Notes: generated by a model from the sequence alone, not told the origin. 32,011 nt of DNA from an uncultured Clostridia bacterium (GCA_944381105.1 CALWJU010000035.1:1-32011); one strand, 5' to 3'. Positions 1 to 7,437 are shown, numbered from the stretch's first letter. Made by a program: numbers and translations.

Positions 1-388
1 CCGCATTTGAGATTCGGTAGAGTTCCACATTGGTTGTATCCCAAAGCAATGTTGAGCCAACAACTCCTTCAATGACATTTACACCATCGACAACATATGT
101 ACAATTTAAAATCTCTTCTTCTCCATCCTCGATAATCTCTTTTGTGGTGTAGTAGTCAAATACAACCTTTGTTACAGTGTAATCTTCTGTTTGGTAATTT
201 GTACTACTTTTTATTGCTTGATTTAGAGTTCTTCCATTGTTTATATCTGCGGCGGTATAAAAAATTTGAGTTTGATTATTAAAGTAGGCATTGATTGCAG
301 AAAAAGCAATCACAACAAGAGACAGTGTGATTGTAAGTAAAAATAAAGTAACATATGCAAAGTTTAAAGTTTTTCTACCAAGTTTCAT
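1..388 (-). CDS. Membrane-anchored hypothetical protein, 3' end outside window
   Basis: Reading leftward from the ATG at 388, 129 codons stay open to the window edge, so only the N-terminal part is present. The protein starts MKLGRKTLNFAYVTLF, and residues about 10-33 form one hydrophobic helix after a short basic stretch, which predicts an inner-membrane anchor with the rest outside. The exposed part is polar and rich in Asn, Thr, Tyr and acidic residues, with no motif I recognise. The start is supported by a GAGG-like site a few bases upstream. The single N-terminal helix would fit a pilin-like or other surface protein, but nothing proves that. Confidence 0.7.
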   Translation of the reverse strand, partial: MKLGRKTLNFAYVTLFLLTITLSLVVIAFSAINAYFNNQTQIFYTAADINNGRTLNQAIKSSTNYQTEDYTVTKVVFDYYTTKEIIEDGEEEILNCTYVVDGVNVIEGVVGSTLLWDTTNVELYRISNA

Positions 389-605
389 TATGCCTCGCTT
401 TTAATCTACCTTTTATTTTTTTATTTAATTTATTAATGATTATTCTTTTTATGTAGAGTTTTTATATTATCTAATAGCAATATTATTATAAATATTCTTA
501 TAGGAATTATAACACTTTAACATAAATCTTGTCAAACAAATAATTTCGTTAAGAGAAAATTGAGTAGAATAAGATTCTTTTTATTATTAAATTCATATAT
601 AAAAC
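389..605. other. AT-rich intergenic region
   Basis: This very AT-rich stretch separates the left-edge gene from the end of the jag operon. It must hold the promoter of the left-edge gene, but I see no clear -35/-10 pair. No tRNA, long ORF or repeat is visible. Confidence 0.5.
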
Positions 606-635
606 AAAAAACTAGGATGTTTTATCCTAGTTTTT
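606..635 (-). terminator. Intrinsic terminator of the rpmH-jag operon
   Basis: ACTAGGAT and ATCCTAGT form an 8-bp stem with a 5-nt loop, flanked by A and T runs on either side. It lies just after the jag stop codon, so it can end the leftward operon. Its symmetry would allow termination in both directions. Confidence 0.8.
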
Positions 636-639
636 CTAT

Positions 640-1485
640 CTAATCTTCATCCTTTGGGAAGATAATTACATATCTATTAGGTTCTGTTCCTTTTGATAGA
701 GTGGTTACACGACTGTCATCTGCTAATGTAGTGTGTATAATTCTTCTATCTGCTGGTGTCATTGGGTTAAGTTTAGAGTATCTTCCGCTTGCTGCGACCT
801 TATTTGCTATACGTTTAGCAAGGTCTGTTAAACTTTGAACTCTTTTTTCTCTGTATCCTCCTATATCAAGTAATATTTTTTTGTTGTTATGTCCATTTAT
901 AACAGAAATCAAGCGATTTAACGCATAGAACCCTTCTCCATGATGTCCAATAATATCTCCTACATCTTCGCCTTTTACAGATAAACAACGATACTTTTCA
1001 TCCTCAACATCTTCAATTTCGACATCTCTATTTATAACTTTAAAGAAGCCTTCTAGAAAGAGTTTTGGATCTATTACTTTTTCACGATCAACCGTTCTTG
1101 GAGAAGAAAGGGTATTGATTGCTGTTTCCACAAATTCATTTTCTGTAATTTTACCTTTTTTTGTCGCTGTATCCGAAAGATTAACATTTCCTTTAACATT
1201 ATTTTCAGTTTTTTCTTTTTCGGCTTTGTCTGACGAATTGATGAGTGAGTCCTCTATTTCTAAATCAACTTGCTTTGTCTTTGGCTTATCATCTTTTACT
1301 TTTTCTTTTTTCTCGTATTTTTCTCTGGCGTCCTCAGAAATTGAAACGATGACTTTCGCTTTTTTAAAAAGTCCACCCTCATTTATTATCTTTATATCTA
1401 CATCTTCTCTTGATGCTTTTAACTCGAAAAGAGCATTTTCAATTGCCTTTTCGATATTTTTCCCTGTGCCCTCTGCTGTAATCAT
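640..1485 (-). CDS. jag: RNA-binding protein Jag/KhpB (EloR)
   Basis: Jag/KhpB is a cytoplasmic RNA-binding protein that, in other Firmicutes, partners with KhpA and affects cell elongation and division. Visible here are an N-terminal Jag_N domain (residues about 1-50), a long charged Lys/Glu/Ser-rich linker (about 50-125), a KH domain with the GxxG-type loop in DIIGHHGEGF, and a C-terminal R3H domain with ADRRIIH. At 281 aa the length fits the family's long-linker members. The start is fixed by a GGAGG site 5-6 nt upstream. It is the last gene of rpmH-rnpA-yidD-yidC-jag, the canonical Firmicutes order, which supports the call strongly. Confidence 0.95.
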   Translation of the reverse strand: MITAEGTGKNIEKAIENALFELKASREDVDIKIINEGGLFKKAKVIVSISEDAREKYEKKEKVKDDKPKTKQVDLEIEDSLINSSDKAEKEKTENNVKGNVNLSDTATKKGKITENEFVETAINTLSSPRTVDREKVIDPKLFLEGFFKVINRDVEIEDVEDEKYRCLSVKGEDVGDIIGHHGEGFYALNRLISVINGHNNKKILLDIGGYREKRVQSLTDLAKRIANKVAASGRYSKLNPMTPADRRIIHTTLADDSRVTTLSKGTEPNRYVIIFPKDED

Positions 1486-1528
1486 ATTTCCTCCAATTTA
1501 AAATTAATTTTACAACTATCAATATACA

Positions 1529-2917
1529 TTAAAATTTTCTTGAATAGTTTATTGTATTTTTACTTTCTTCTTTTTCCTTGTTTTTATTCACTATTTTATC
1601 CACTATATAAAGTTGAAGTGGCAGTAATAATGTGGATATAACTTGTCCTGTAAGCATGTATATTGCAAACACGCTACTATATAGCAATGCAAACAGACCT
1701 AAAATTATAGGAATTATTATAGGCATCCATTTGGTAAATCCTTTTGCCTTAACGTTTTCTTTACCTAATTTCTTGTTGCGTCTCTTTGTATGCAAATTAT
1801 TTAAGAATACACTAAGTGCTGAAACCGCTATGATTAGTATAGGTAAAATATAGTATCCATTCACCCTTCCTCTCATGGAATTTAAGTCATTCATAAATAA
1901 ATTGTAAACTTCTTGCTCTCTTGCCTCAAAACCTCCGACCTGAGATGATAATGTATCATAGGACATTATTGATTGAACGGTTGGTGAATCGGCAAGCCAG
2001 AAATTTTCTATCCACAAGAAACTATCTTTATCTGTGTCGTAAACTTCTACTACATGCTCCATAGCGAGATATTGAACAGCATCATAGAGGTATAAAGATT
2101 GATAGGTTGGTTGTTCGTTTTCGTCAAGAATAGGTTGTCCATCTTCATCAAGGATAGGTTGGTAATTTTCTATAACTATAATGTTACCAAAATTGTTTGC
2201 AAGAGATATAATATAGTCATTTGTTGTAACAGCGGTTATTGTTGTCGTATTTCCTTCGCCTTGCGAAACTGAGTCGATATAGCCAAAATCATCCTTAAAG
2301 GTTGATGTTTGTAAAATGATAGGCTCGGTTGCGTCTTCGCCGTCTTCATTTTGATATTGTACAAGCGAAATTGTTTGTGCTTCTTCGTCAACAATTATTC
2401 CGAGATTTTGGTAATCTTCAAAGATGGAGACATTGTTATCATTTTCGCTTAAATACTCTTGTACAACATTTAAAGTGTTGGCATAGTTATATTTCAAATT
2501 GTCGTAACTTAAATAAATGTTATAACTTGCCATTGAATTTAAACCACTTAACAAAGTAAAGAATATGAGCATATTTAACGCCATTACAAGAAAAGTCGCA
2601 AGACAGCCCATATAATAGGATCTGTTCATATACTTTCGATATACTTCATTTTGCTTTTGGTTCATCACCTGTGGCGAATTTTCATACTTAACCCTAATCT
2701 TATCGAGTTCTGGTTGCATGCTTGACTGAATGGCGTTCATTTTTTGTTGATTGTATTTGGAATATGTGTCAATGACAGCCCAAATTATTCTTATTACTAC
2801 CGTCAAAAATATAATAGCAAGCACATAATTTCCTGTAACACTTGTAAAGGCTCTTATTATGCTTTCCCATACGCCAGTAGGCTCAGTAATAGCAAGCAAA
2901 TTGCTTAAAATAGCCAT
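1529..2917 (-). CDS. yidC: Membrane protein insertase YidC with a large extracytoplasmic insertion
   Basis: YidC (Oxa1/SpoIIIJ family) inserts and folds proteins in the cytoplasmic membrane, alone or with SecYEG. The first transmembrane helix (about residues 30-50) carries the conserved hydrophilic-groove arginine in VVIRIIW. The charged cytoplasmic hairpin with QQKMNAIQSSMQPELDKIR follows, and then helix 2 (about 105-128). Three more helices lie at about 350-440. Between helices 2 and 3 sit some 200 acidic, polar residues (about 130-345) that ordinary Gram-positive YidC proteins of about 260 aa lack. There is no lipobox cysteine. The ribosome binding site AAGGAG lies inside the end of yidD, so the two are coupled. 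Confidence 0.93.
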   Translation of the reverse strand: MAILSNLLAITEPTGVWESIIRAFTSVTGNYVLAIIFLTVVIRIIWAVIDTYSKYNQQKMNAIQSSMQPELDKIRVKYENSPQVMNQKQNEVYRKYMNRSYYMGCLATFLVMALNMLIFFTLLSGLNSMASYNIYLSYDNLKYNYANTLNVVQEYLSENDNNVSIFEDYQNLGIIVDEEAQTISLVQYQNEDGEDATEPIILQTSTFKDDFGYIDSVSQGEGNTTTITAVTTNDYIISLANNFGNIIVIENYQPILDEDGQPILDENEQPTYQSLYLYDAVQYLAMEHVVEVYDTDKDSFLWIENFWLADSPTVQSIMSYDTLSSQVGGFEAREQEVYNLFMNDLNSMRGRVNGYYILPILIIAVSALSVFLNNLHTKRRNKKLGKENVKAKGFTKWMPIIIPIILGLFALLYSSVFAIYMLTGQVISTLLLPLQLYIVDKIVNKNKEKEESKNTINYSRKF

Positions 2918-3165
2918 TTAATTTCTCCTTTAATATTAATAGGCAGTGGATCATAGCCATGACTTTTGCTAAAAGGACTACATTTAAAAATTCGTTTAAT
3001 TCCTATCCATACACCTTTTATACCAAAATGGTCGATAGCACCAAGCATATAACTTGAACATGTAGGGTAAAACTTGCAAGAGTGTGGAATAAGAGGAGAA
3101 AGACAAGACTTATAAAAATAGACAGGCAACTTCAAAATTGTTTTAAAAAGATTTGTTTTCTTCAT
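2905..3165 (-). CDS. yidD: Membrane protein insertion efficiency factor YidD
   Basis: YidD is a small amphipathic, membrane-associated protein encoded between rnpA and yidC in many bacteria and thought to help YidC-dependent insertion. The 86-aa product has the family's Cys pattern in CKFYPTCSSY and the conserved region GIKRIFKCSPFS. It overlaps yidC by 13 nt and rnpA by 23 nt, which indicates tight translational coupling. Confidence 0.95.
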   Translation of the reverse strand: MKKTNLFKTILKLPVYFYKSCLSPLIPHSCKFYPTCSSYMLGAIDHFGIKGVWIGIKRIFKCSPFSKSHGYDPLPINIKGEIKWLF

Positions 3166-3511
3166 GCTTTTTAAATAGATTTATGAGTTGATGCTCAATT
3201 TCGCTATATGTTAGCAAAGTAGCACCATTTTTTGCCTGCAAAATATAATTGTAATTGTCTTTAACAAGTTGGTTTTTTCGCACAATCTCTTTAAGTCTAC
3301 GTCTTAACAAATTTCTCTTATTTGCTTTGCCTTCTTTTTTTGATATGGAGTAGCCTATTTTGTAGGTTTTAAACTTACTACTTACAGCATAAAGATTAAA
3401 ATTTTTGCTGTGATATTTGATTCCCTTGCGAAAAATATAATTGAATTGTTTGTTCTTTTTTAGTCTATGGTCTATTTTTATTTTATTATGCTGATAATTT
3501 TTTTCTTCCAC
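3143..3511 (-). CDS. rnpA: Ribonuclease P protein component
   Basis: RnpA is the protein subunit of RNase P, which removes the 5' leader from tRNA precursors. The RNR signature is present as [15 protein letters not shown], and [13 protein letters not shown] matches the usual N-terminus. The only suitable start is GTG at 3511: no ATG exists in frame before the conserved region. It is preceded by an AAGAAGAAG purine stretch. This start lies inside rpmH, so the two genes overlap by 26 nt in different frames. The N-terminus is therefore about ten residues longer than usual, and the exact start is the least certain point. Confidence 0.93.
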   Translation of the reverse strand: MEEKNYQHNKIKIDHRLKKNKQFNYIFRKGIKYHSKNFNLYAVSSKFKTYKIGYSISKKEGKANKRNLLRRRLKEIVRKNQLVKDNYNYILQAKNGATLLTYSEIEHQLINLFKKHEENKSF

Positions 3512-3620
3512 GATTTCTTCTTCTTTTTAAAACGTTTCTTCCGCCATTAGTTCTCATTCTTTCTCTAAAACCATGAACTTTGCTTCTTTGTCTTTTCTTT
3601 GGCTGATATGTTCTTTTCAT
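3486..3620 (-). CDS. rpmH: 50S ribosomal protein L34
   Basis: The 44-codon reading frame starts [19 protein letters not shown] and ends RGRKKLSA, the unmistakable L34 sequence with its Arg/Lys-rich C-terminus. L34 is a late-assembly protein of the large ribosomal subunit. A strong AAAAGGAGG site lies 9 nt upstream of the ATG, and a perfect promoter is just behind it. It heads the rnpA-yidD-yidC-jag operon. Confidence 0.97.
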   Translation of the reverse strand: MKRTYQPKKRQRSKVHGFRERMRTNGGRNVLKRRRNRGRKKLSA

Positions 3621-3655
3621 GTGTGTTTGCCTCCTTTTAAATAAGTAACTAATTT

Positions 3656-3684
3656 ATTATAAATAATAAAACAAGATTTGTCAA
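3656..3684 (-). promoter_or_regulatory. Promoter of the rpmH-rnpA-yidD-yidC-jag operon
   Basis: On the minus strand TTGACA (3679-3684) and TATAAT (3656-3661) are separated by exactly 17 bp, the sigma-A consensus. It points at rpmH, whose start codon is about 35 bp downstream. Confidence 0.9.
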
Positions 3685-3746
3685 TTATAAAATATCATTT
3701 TAGTGCAAGAAAATTGAGATAAAAGCAAAAAATAGAAAATTTTTCT

Positions 3747-3775
3747 TGACAAAGTGGAGAATTTTGTATATAATC
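3747..3775 (+). promoter_or_regulatory. Promoter of tRNA-Met
   Basis: TTGACA (3747-3752) and TATAAT (3770-3775) with a 17-bp spacer lie 19 bp upstream of the tRNA-Met 5' end. The promoter is divergent from the rpmH promoter. Confidence 0.9.
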
Positions 3776-3794
3776 ATTTAGTAACGATAGGTAT

Positions 3795-3871
3795 GGCAGC
3801 ATAGCTCAGCTGGCTAGAGCGCAAGATTCATACTCTTGAGGTCACTGGTTCGAGACCAGTTGCTGCTACCA
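3795..3871 (+). tRNA. tRNA-Met(CAT), elongator type
   Basis: A complete 77-nt cloverleaf with encoded CCA. The acceptor GGCAGCA pairs with TGCTGCT (first pair G-T), the D arm is GCTC...GAGC, the anticodon stem CAAGA/TCTTG holds loop TTCATAC with anticodon CAT, and the T arm is ACTGG TTCGAGA CCAGT. A bacterial initiator tRNA would have a C1/A72 mismatch and GGG/CCC anticodon-stem pairs, which are absent. A tRNA-Ile with lysidine-modified CAT cannot be fully excluded. Confidence 0.93.
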
Positions 3872-3892
3872 AATCTGAGAAAAAACATATTC

Positions 3893-3976
3893 TGGTCTCG
3901 AACCAGTGAAACTGGTGAGTCGGGGTCCCCAAAAATGCTCGTCAGTTTTGGGGTGATGGGATCAGTTGCTGCTACC
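3893..3976 (+). repeat. Partial, rearranged copy of the tRNA-Met 3' end with a 34-nt hairpin element
   Basis: Just after tRNA-Met comes CTGGTCTCGAACCAGT, the exact reverse complement of the tRNA's T arm. A short forward echo (ACTGGTGAGTC) follows, and then the hairpin element at 3922-3955. The last tRNA segment, CAGTTGCTGCTACCA, comes next. The element starts GGGGTCCCC, ends TTTTGGGGTG, and CCCCAAAA can pair with TTTTGGGG. The same element type with the same arrangement occurs twice at the tRNA-Leu locus (17135-17166 and 17369-17402). The function is unknown. Confidence 0.75.
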
Positions 3977-4126
3977 AAATGAAAAAACTGCACTCATGCT
4001 TGTTGCTCCGCTAATGCGAAGCGTGAAAGCGATTTCGTTTGTTTTTTCATTTTGCGACCAAACGTGATTGCTTTGCAATCAGTCGCAACTTGATAGATGA
4101 CGAGGCAGATTGTAATGAATTTACCG
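3977..4126. other. Non-coding stretch with nested inverted repeats
   Basis: AAATGAAAAAAC (3977-3988) is the exact reverse complement of GTTTTTTCATTT (4041-4052). Inside lies CGCT/AGCG, and next to it GATTGC-TTT-GCAATC (4066-4080) nested in GCGAC/GTCGC. The stretch could fold as a multi-hairpin RNA or DNA structure. No gene is visible. Confidence 0.5.
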
Positions 4127-4154
4127 AAAAAGATTAAAAAGGTTAATCTTTTTT
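4127..4154 (+). terminator. Intrinsic terminator after the tRNA-Met region
   Basis: AAAAAGATTAA and TTAATCTTTTT form a stem with a 5-nt loop and a T run. It separates the tRNA transcript from the following small gene. The perfect A/T symmetry allows use in either direction. Confidence 0.6.
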
Positions 4155-4184
4155 ATTTTGCCTAAAATATGTAAGGAGAGAATT

Positions 4185-4463
4185 ATGATTCATTCATTAT
4201 CTGGTGGGGAACTTAGCGTTCACCGAAATCATGATTACGCAAAAGTGAGGTTAAATGGTGGTTATAAAGCAGGCGAATGTCTTTGGTTTATCTCAGAAAT
4301 TGAAGATTTAGAGGTTGGCGACATGGTGCTTGTGCAGTCAATAAGTGGAGAAACAAACAAGGGATATGTTGAAAGGATTGATAGAAATGTCAACGAACTT
4401 TCTTTTCCTATACCATACAAGAGGATGAAAAGAATTATAAAGAGATTAAATGAGATGAATTAA
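4185..4463 (+). CDS. Hypothetical small protein, possible beta-barrel fold
   Basis: I do not recognise this 92-aa protein. The ATG at 4185 is preceded by AAGGAGAG at ideal spacing, so I choose it over a TTG codon nine codons earlier. The sequence has no membrane segment or signal peptide. It alternates hydrophobic and charged residues, as in DYAKVRLNGGYKAGECLWF and GDMVLVQSIS, which suggests a small all-beta domain, and it ends in a basic helix (KRMKRIIKRLNEMN). The gene is alone between the tRNA-Met region and the convergent pflA-like gene. Such folds bind nucleic acid or ligands, but no function can be assigned. Confidence 0.75.
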   Translation: MIHSLSGGELSVHRNHDYAKVRLNGGYKAGECLWFISEIEDLEVGDMVLVQSISGETNKGYVERIDRNVNELSFPIPYKRMKRIIKRLNEMN

Positions 4464-4564
4464 AAATAATATCAGTTTAAGGCTCACAGTCCTGCCTTTG
4501 AAACTAGAAAAAAAACTGAGAATATATTTTATCACTATTTTTTATTAGTTTAAAAAATTTATGA

Positions 4565-5296
4565 CTAAATCCTGCTATTATTTATTTTTTCTAGTAGTTT
4601 GATTTCAAGAGACTTGCATCTATTTTCGTCCATATCTGGCACACCATCAAGCCTATAATTTAAACCAAGGTCTTGGTATTTATGTACTCCAATCGTTTTG
4701 TAAGGAAGAAGTTCTACCTTTTTAACATTTGATATTTTTGATATGAATTTTGCAAGTTGATTTATATTTTCTTCGGAATCATTTAAATTAGGGACTATAA
4801 CTTGACGAAGCCAAATTTTTTTATGGTATTTTTGGCAGTCTTCAAGAAATTTATTAAAATATTCCATAGGCTTACCTGTCAATTCTTGATAATCTTTTTC
4901 GTCGACTGCTTTAATATCAAGAATTACAAGGTCAACAAGAGGTAAAATCTCGTCGTATTTTCCAAGTCCCACACCAGCAGTATCAAGAGCGGTATTAATA
5001 GAATTTGCCATACAAAGTTTAAGACATTCTACTAAAAATTGTGGTTGCAAAAGAGGTTCTCCGCCTGAAAAAGTTATGCCCCCATCCTTTCCATAGTAAC
5101 TTTTAAAGCGTTTTACTTTATCTATAAGTGCCCTAGGTGTTATTTTTTCGCATTTTCTACCTTTGTCCCATGTCTCTGGGTTGTGGCAATATTTACACCT
5201 CAGATTGCATCCCTGCATAAAAACAACATAACGTATTCCTGGACCATCGACAAGCCCCATGCTTTCAACACTATTAATATTTCCAAATATTTCCAT
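4565..5296 (-). CDS. pflA: Pyruvate formate-lyase-activating enzyme (radical SAM)
   Basis: This family uses a [4Fe-4S] cluster and S-adenosylmethionine to place a glycyl radical on pyruvate formate-lyase, opening mixed-acid fermentation in anaerobes. The CxxxCxxC cluster motif is GCNLRCKYCHNPETW near residue 30. GGITFSGGEPLLQPQF follows, and the length of 243 aa is that of PflA. The N-terminus SVESMGLVDGPGIRYVVFMQ is typical of PflA itself. No pyruvate formate-lyase gene is in the window, so the partner lies elsewhere. There is no ribosome binding site: TATAAT ends only 6 nt before the ATG, which suggests a leaderless transcript. Confidence 0.92.
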   Translation of the reverse strand: MEIFGNINSVESMGLVDGPGIRYVVFMQGCNLRCKYCHNPETWDKGRKCEKITPRALIDKVKRFKSYYGKDGGITFSGGEPLLQPQFLVECLKLCMANSINTALDTAGVGLGKYDEILPLVDLVILDIKAVDEKDYQELTGKPMEYFNKFLEDCQKYHKKIWLRQVIVPNLNDSEENINQLAKFISKISNVKKVELLPYKTIGVHKYQDLGLNYRLDGVPDMDENRCKSLEIKLLEKINNSRI

Positions 5297-5302
5297 AATG
5301 TT

Positions 5303-5308
5303 ATTATA
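5303..5308 (-). promoter_or_regulatory. -10 element directly before the pflA-like start
   Basis: On the minus strand TATAAT ends 6 nt upstream of the ATG at 5296, with no Shine-Dalgarno sequence. Transcription would start at or within a base or two of the A of ATG. No good -35 hexamer is visible. Confidence 0.55.
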
Positions 5309-5461
5309 ATATAAAGCAGTAAAAAAATAAAAGAGTTAAGACAAAATTTATGAAAATTTTAATTATTTAATAAAATTTCTTTAATTTGCTTGACAAAGTC
5401 GTCGGGGGGATGTAGGTGTCTCAATAGCATTGCGAGAATAAATAAATTTTTGGAGGGTTTA

Positions 5462-6046
5462 ATGAGCGAAACACAAGAGAAGGTAAATATGCAAAAAGAC
5501 AGTCAAGACAATAGTATGGCAAATGATGTAAAAAGTGAAAAGTTGAATAGCGATAATATAGAGAATGAGGGAAATATTGGCGAGCAACCTAATTCAGCGT
5601 TAAATGATAACAGTAAATCAGGTGCATATAATCAAAATAATTCTATCAACAACAATAATTCCAATAATTATAGTAATGCTTGGAACGAACGCAATAATGA
5701 AGGGTATTATAATGTAAATAATAATGGATACAATAATGGCTATCGCTCTAATGGGGATGGATACAACAACAATAATCGTTATGATAATAACTACAATTAT
5801 TATAATAGAGAAAGATATAACAATAATCAAAACAATTACCAAGAAAGTCATACTTCAAAGATGGGACTGGGCGTCTTGTTTGCTTTATTTTTGGGCGTTA
5901 TAGGTCTTTTGATTGGCATATGTCTTTATTCTGAGGGAACATATGAAAGAAAAACATTTGTTGAAGGCTGGCACAATACCTTTTTTAAAATTCTTGGAAT
6001 AGTTGCTGTTATGATTATAATAGTAGTGATTGCAACTAGTTTTTAA
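5462..6046 (+). CDS. Asn-rich two-helix membrane protein
   Basis: A 194-aa protein in two parts. Residues about 1-130 are low-complexity and highly polar, dominated by Asn with Tyr, Gly and Ser, and surely disordered. Residues about 135-194 form two transmembrane helices (LGVLFALFLGVIGLLIGICL and a C-terminal Ile/Val-rich helix) joined by a short loop with EGTYERKTFVEGW. ATG 5462 is chosen for its GGAGG site. TTGACA lies 72 bp upstream, but I see no matching -10. Long disordered tails on small membrane proteins occur in several clostridial families; I do not recognise this one. Confidence 0.8.
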   Translation: MSETQEKVNMQKDSQDNSMANDVKSEKLNSDNIENEGNIGEQPNSALNDNSKSGAYNQNNSINNNNSNNYSNAWNERNNEGYYNVNNNGYNNGYRSNGDGYNNNNRYDNNYNYYNRERYNNNQNNYQESHTSKMGLGVLFALFLGVIGLLIGICLYSEGTYERKTFVEGWHNTFFKILGIVAVMIIIVVIATSF

Positions 6047-6079
6047 AAAATATTGTAGAGCAATTCTACAATATTTTTT
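6045..6079. terminator. Bidirectional terminator
   Basis: A 15-bp inverted repeat (AAAAAATATTGTAGA / TCTACAATATTTTTT, 5-nt loop) lies between the Asn-rich protein gene and the convergent rpmE, with a T run on either strand. Confidence 0.85.
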
Positions 6080-6122
6080 ATTTGTTTATTAAATTTAATT
6101 ATAACACACAAATAATTGTTTT

Positions 6123-6329
6123 TTATTCAAGACCATATTTTTTCTTGAATTTCTCAACGTTACCGCTGGTGTCAACCATTTTCTTTTTACCTGTAAAGAA
6201 AGGATGACATTGATTGCAAATATCTATATTAAGAGTGTCGCCCTTGCAATTTGACTTGGTCTTAAAGGTGTTTCCGCAAGCACACACAACGGTAACTTCA
6301 TGATAATCTGGATGTATTTCCTTTTTCAT
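6123..6329 (-). CDS. rpmE: 50S ribosomal protein L31, zinc-binding type
   Basis: L31 sits at the bridge between ribosomal subunits. The 68-aa protein starts [12 protein letters not shown] and has the four zinc-ligand cysteines of the C+ type (CAC and CNQC). [20 protein letters not shown] is the family signature. The zinc-binding form, unlike the Cys-free paralogue, is the zinc-replete version. The gene follows rpsR by 23 nt with its own AAGGAG site and probably shares the rpsF promoter. Confidence 0.96.
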   Translation of the reverse strand: MKKEIHPDYHEVTVVCACGNTFKTKSNCKGDTLNIDICNQCHPFFTGKKKMVDTSGNVEKFKKKYGLE

Positions 6330-6352
6330 GTTATTATTCTCCTTTTATAAAA

Positions 6353-6622
6353 TTAATCTCCAACATATGGAAGAAGTGCAATATTTCTTGCTCTTTTAAT
6401 TGCTTGGCAAAGTTCTCTTTGATGATATGCACATACACCTGTTTGACGTCTAGGAATAATCTTTCCTTTTTCAGTTATATATTTTCTAATTTTAGCAACG
6501 TCTTTAAAGTCAATATTTTTTTCACCAGCAACACAAAAAGCACATACTTTTTTCTTAGAAGGTTTACGGAATTTTTTAGTTACTACTTTTTCAACCTTCT
6601 CTTCTGTGTTTAAATCAGCCAT
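6353..6622 (-). CDS. rpsR: 30S ribosomal protein S18
   Basis: S18 binds the platform of the small subunit as a heterodimer with S6. The conserved block [21 protein letters not shown] is present around residues 55-75, together with KVCAFC near the N-terminus, so this is the cysteine-containing form. At 89 aa, with a basic N-terminal tail, the size is normal. It lies between ssb and rpmE in the usual rpsF-ssb-rpsR order. Confidence 0.97.
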   Translation of the reverse strand: MADLNTEEKVEKVVTKKFRKPSKKKVCAFCVAGEKNIDFKDVAKIRKYITEKGKIIPRRQTGVCAYHQRELCQAIKRARNIALLPYVGD

Positions 6623-6639
6623 AATTCTACTCCTTTTAA

Positions 6640-7041
6640 TTAAAATGGTAAACTATCGTCATCGATAGGTTCAAGTTCAGTTTGAGGTTTAGAAGGTGTG
6701 GATGGAACATCACTTGAATCAGAGTTTCTAGAATTCAAAAATTCAACCTCCTCAGCGACTATGTCTGTTGAATATCTCTTTGTGCCATCGCTTGCTTCAT
6801 AGGAAGAATTTTGTATTCTTCCAACAACTCCGCATTTTGAACCTTTCTTCAAATATTTACTGCAACTTTCAGCCTGAGCTCGCCAAACTACAATATTAAA
6901 GAAATCTGCCTGAGGACCATTGTCATTATTTCCAAAGCGTCTTTGTACGGCAATTGAAAATCTACATACTGGCACTCCGCTGTTTGTAGTAGCGAGTTCT
7001 GGATCACGAGTCAAGTTTCCGACTAAGATAACTTTATTCAT
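6640..7041 (-). CDS. ssb: Single-stranded DNA-binding protein
   Basis: SSB coats single-stranded DNA in replication and repair. Residues 1-105 form the OB fold, starting [16 protein letters not shown] and including [12 protein letters not shown]. The tail ends in the acidic, hydrophobic-tipped motif [10 protein letters not shown], which recruits partner proteins. The linker is short, so the protein has only 133 aa. It sits between rpsF and rpsR, its standard location. Confidence 0.97.
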   Translation of the reverse strand: MNKVILVGNLTRDPELATTNSGVPVCRFSIAVQRRFGNNDNGPQADFFNIVVWRAQAESCSKYLKKGSKCGVVGRIQNSSYEASDGTKRYSTDIVAEEVEFLNSRNSDSSDVPSTPSKPQTELEPIDDDSLPF

Positions 7042-7062
7042 ATTATTTTCTCCTTAATGTCT

Positions 7063-7344
7063 TTATTTTCTAACAAAGATTTGACGAACTATACCTTCGG
7101 TAATGTTCATGAGTTTTGCCATAGCATCAACTTCTGCTGGATTTAATGTGATATTCATAAGCACATAATATCCTTCTGTTTTGAAATTGATAGGATAGGC
7201 AAATTTTCTCATTCCCCATTTGTCAATTCCTTCTACTGAACCGCCTTTGTTTTCAACGTAAGATGTGAATTTTTTTATTAATTCCTCACGTTGTTCTTCG
7301 GTTACATCAGATGAGATGATATAGAGAAGTTCATATTTGTTCAT
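7063..7344 (-). CDS. rpsF: 30S ribosomal protein S6
   Basis: S6 pairs with S18 on the small-subunit platform. The protein starts MNKYELLYIISSDVTEEQ and contains GMRKFAYPI, both typical. The start is the ATG at 7344, where AAAAGGAGG lies at ideal spacing; the frame is open further upstream but has no second ribosome binding site. It heads rpsF-ssb-rpsR-rpmE. Confidence 0.96.
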   Translation of the reverse strand: MNKYELLYIISSDVTEEQREELIKKFTSYVENKGGSVEGIDKWGMRKFAYPINFKTEGYYVLMNITLNPAEVDAMAKLMNITEGIVRQIFVRK

Positions 7345-7360
7345 ATTTTTACCTCCTTTT

Positions 7361-7431
7361 GGACTAAATGGTCTTTCATATAAATAATTCAGCAATTAAG
7401 TATGAAAGACAAGGACAGTTTTTTACTGCTA
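7361..7431 (-). promoter_or_regulatory. rpsF leader with stem-loop, possible S6:S18 autoregulatory site
   Basis: The untranslated leader can form a 10-bp stem, GTCTTTCATA (7401-7410 on the minus strand) with TATGAAAGAC (7371-7380), with a smaller AATT/AATT pairing in its loop. An upstream CAGT/ACTG hairpin is also present. Known rpsF leaders bind the S6:S18 dimer through a CCG-containing bulge. I do not see a clear CCG bulge here, so the regulatory role is a guess. Confidence 0.4.
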
Positions 7432-7437
7432 TTTTGT

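Noticed and set aside
1115..1501. 128-codon plus-strand frame opposite jag
   Set aside because: Shadow of the Lys/Glu-rich linker of jag, giving a Phe/Ser-rich nonsense protein.
3621..3794. Chromosome origin next to rpmH
   Set aside because: No DnaA boxes or AT-rich repeat cluster were seen, and the gap is only two facing promoters.
4565..5296. RiPP or sulfatase maturase instead of PflA
   Set aside because: Length, the CxxxCxxC context and lack of a SPASM region match the PflA type.
5390..5461. Earlier TTG start and TTGACA promoter for the Asn-rich gene
   Set aside because: The added residues look non-coding, and no -10 lies at a suitable distance from the TTGACA; the ATG at 5462 has GGAGG.
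5618..5851. 77-codon minus-strand frame, Ile/Val-rich
   Set aside because: Antisense of the Asn-rich repeats of the gene at 5462; Asn codons read backwards as Ile/Val.
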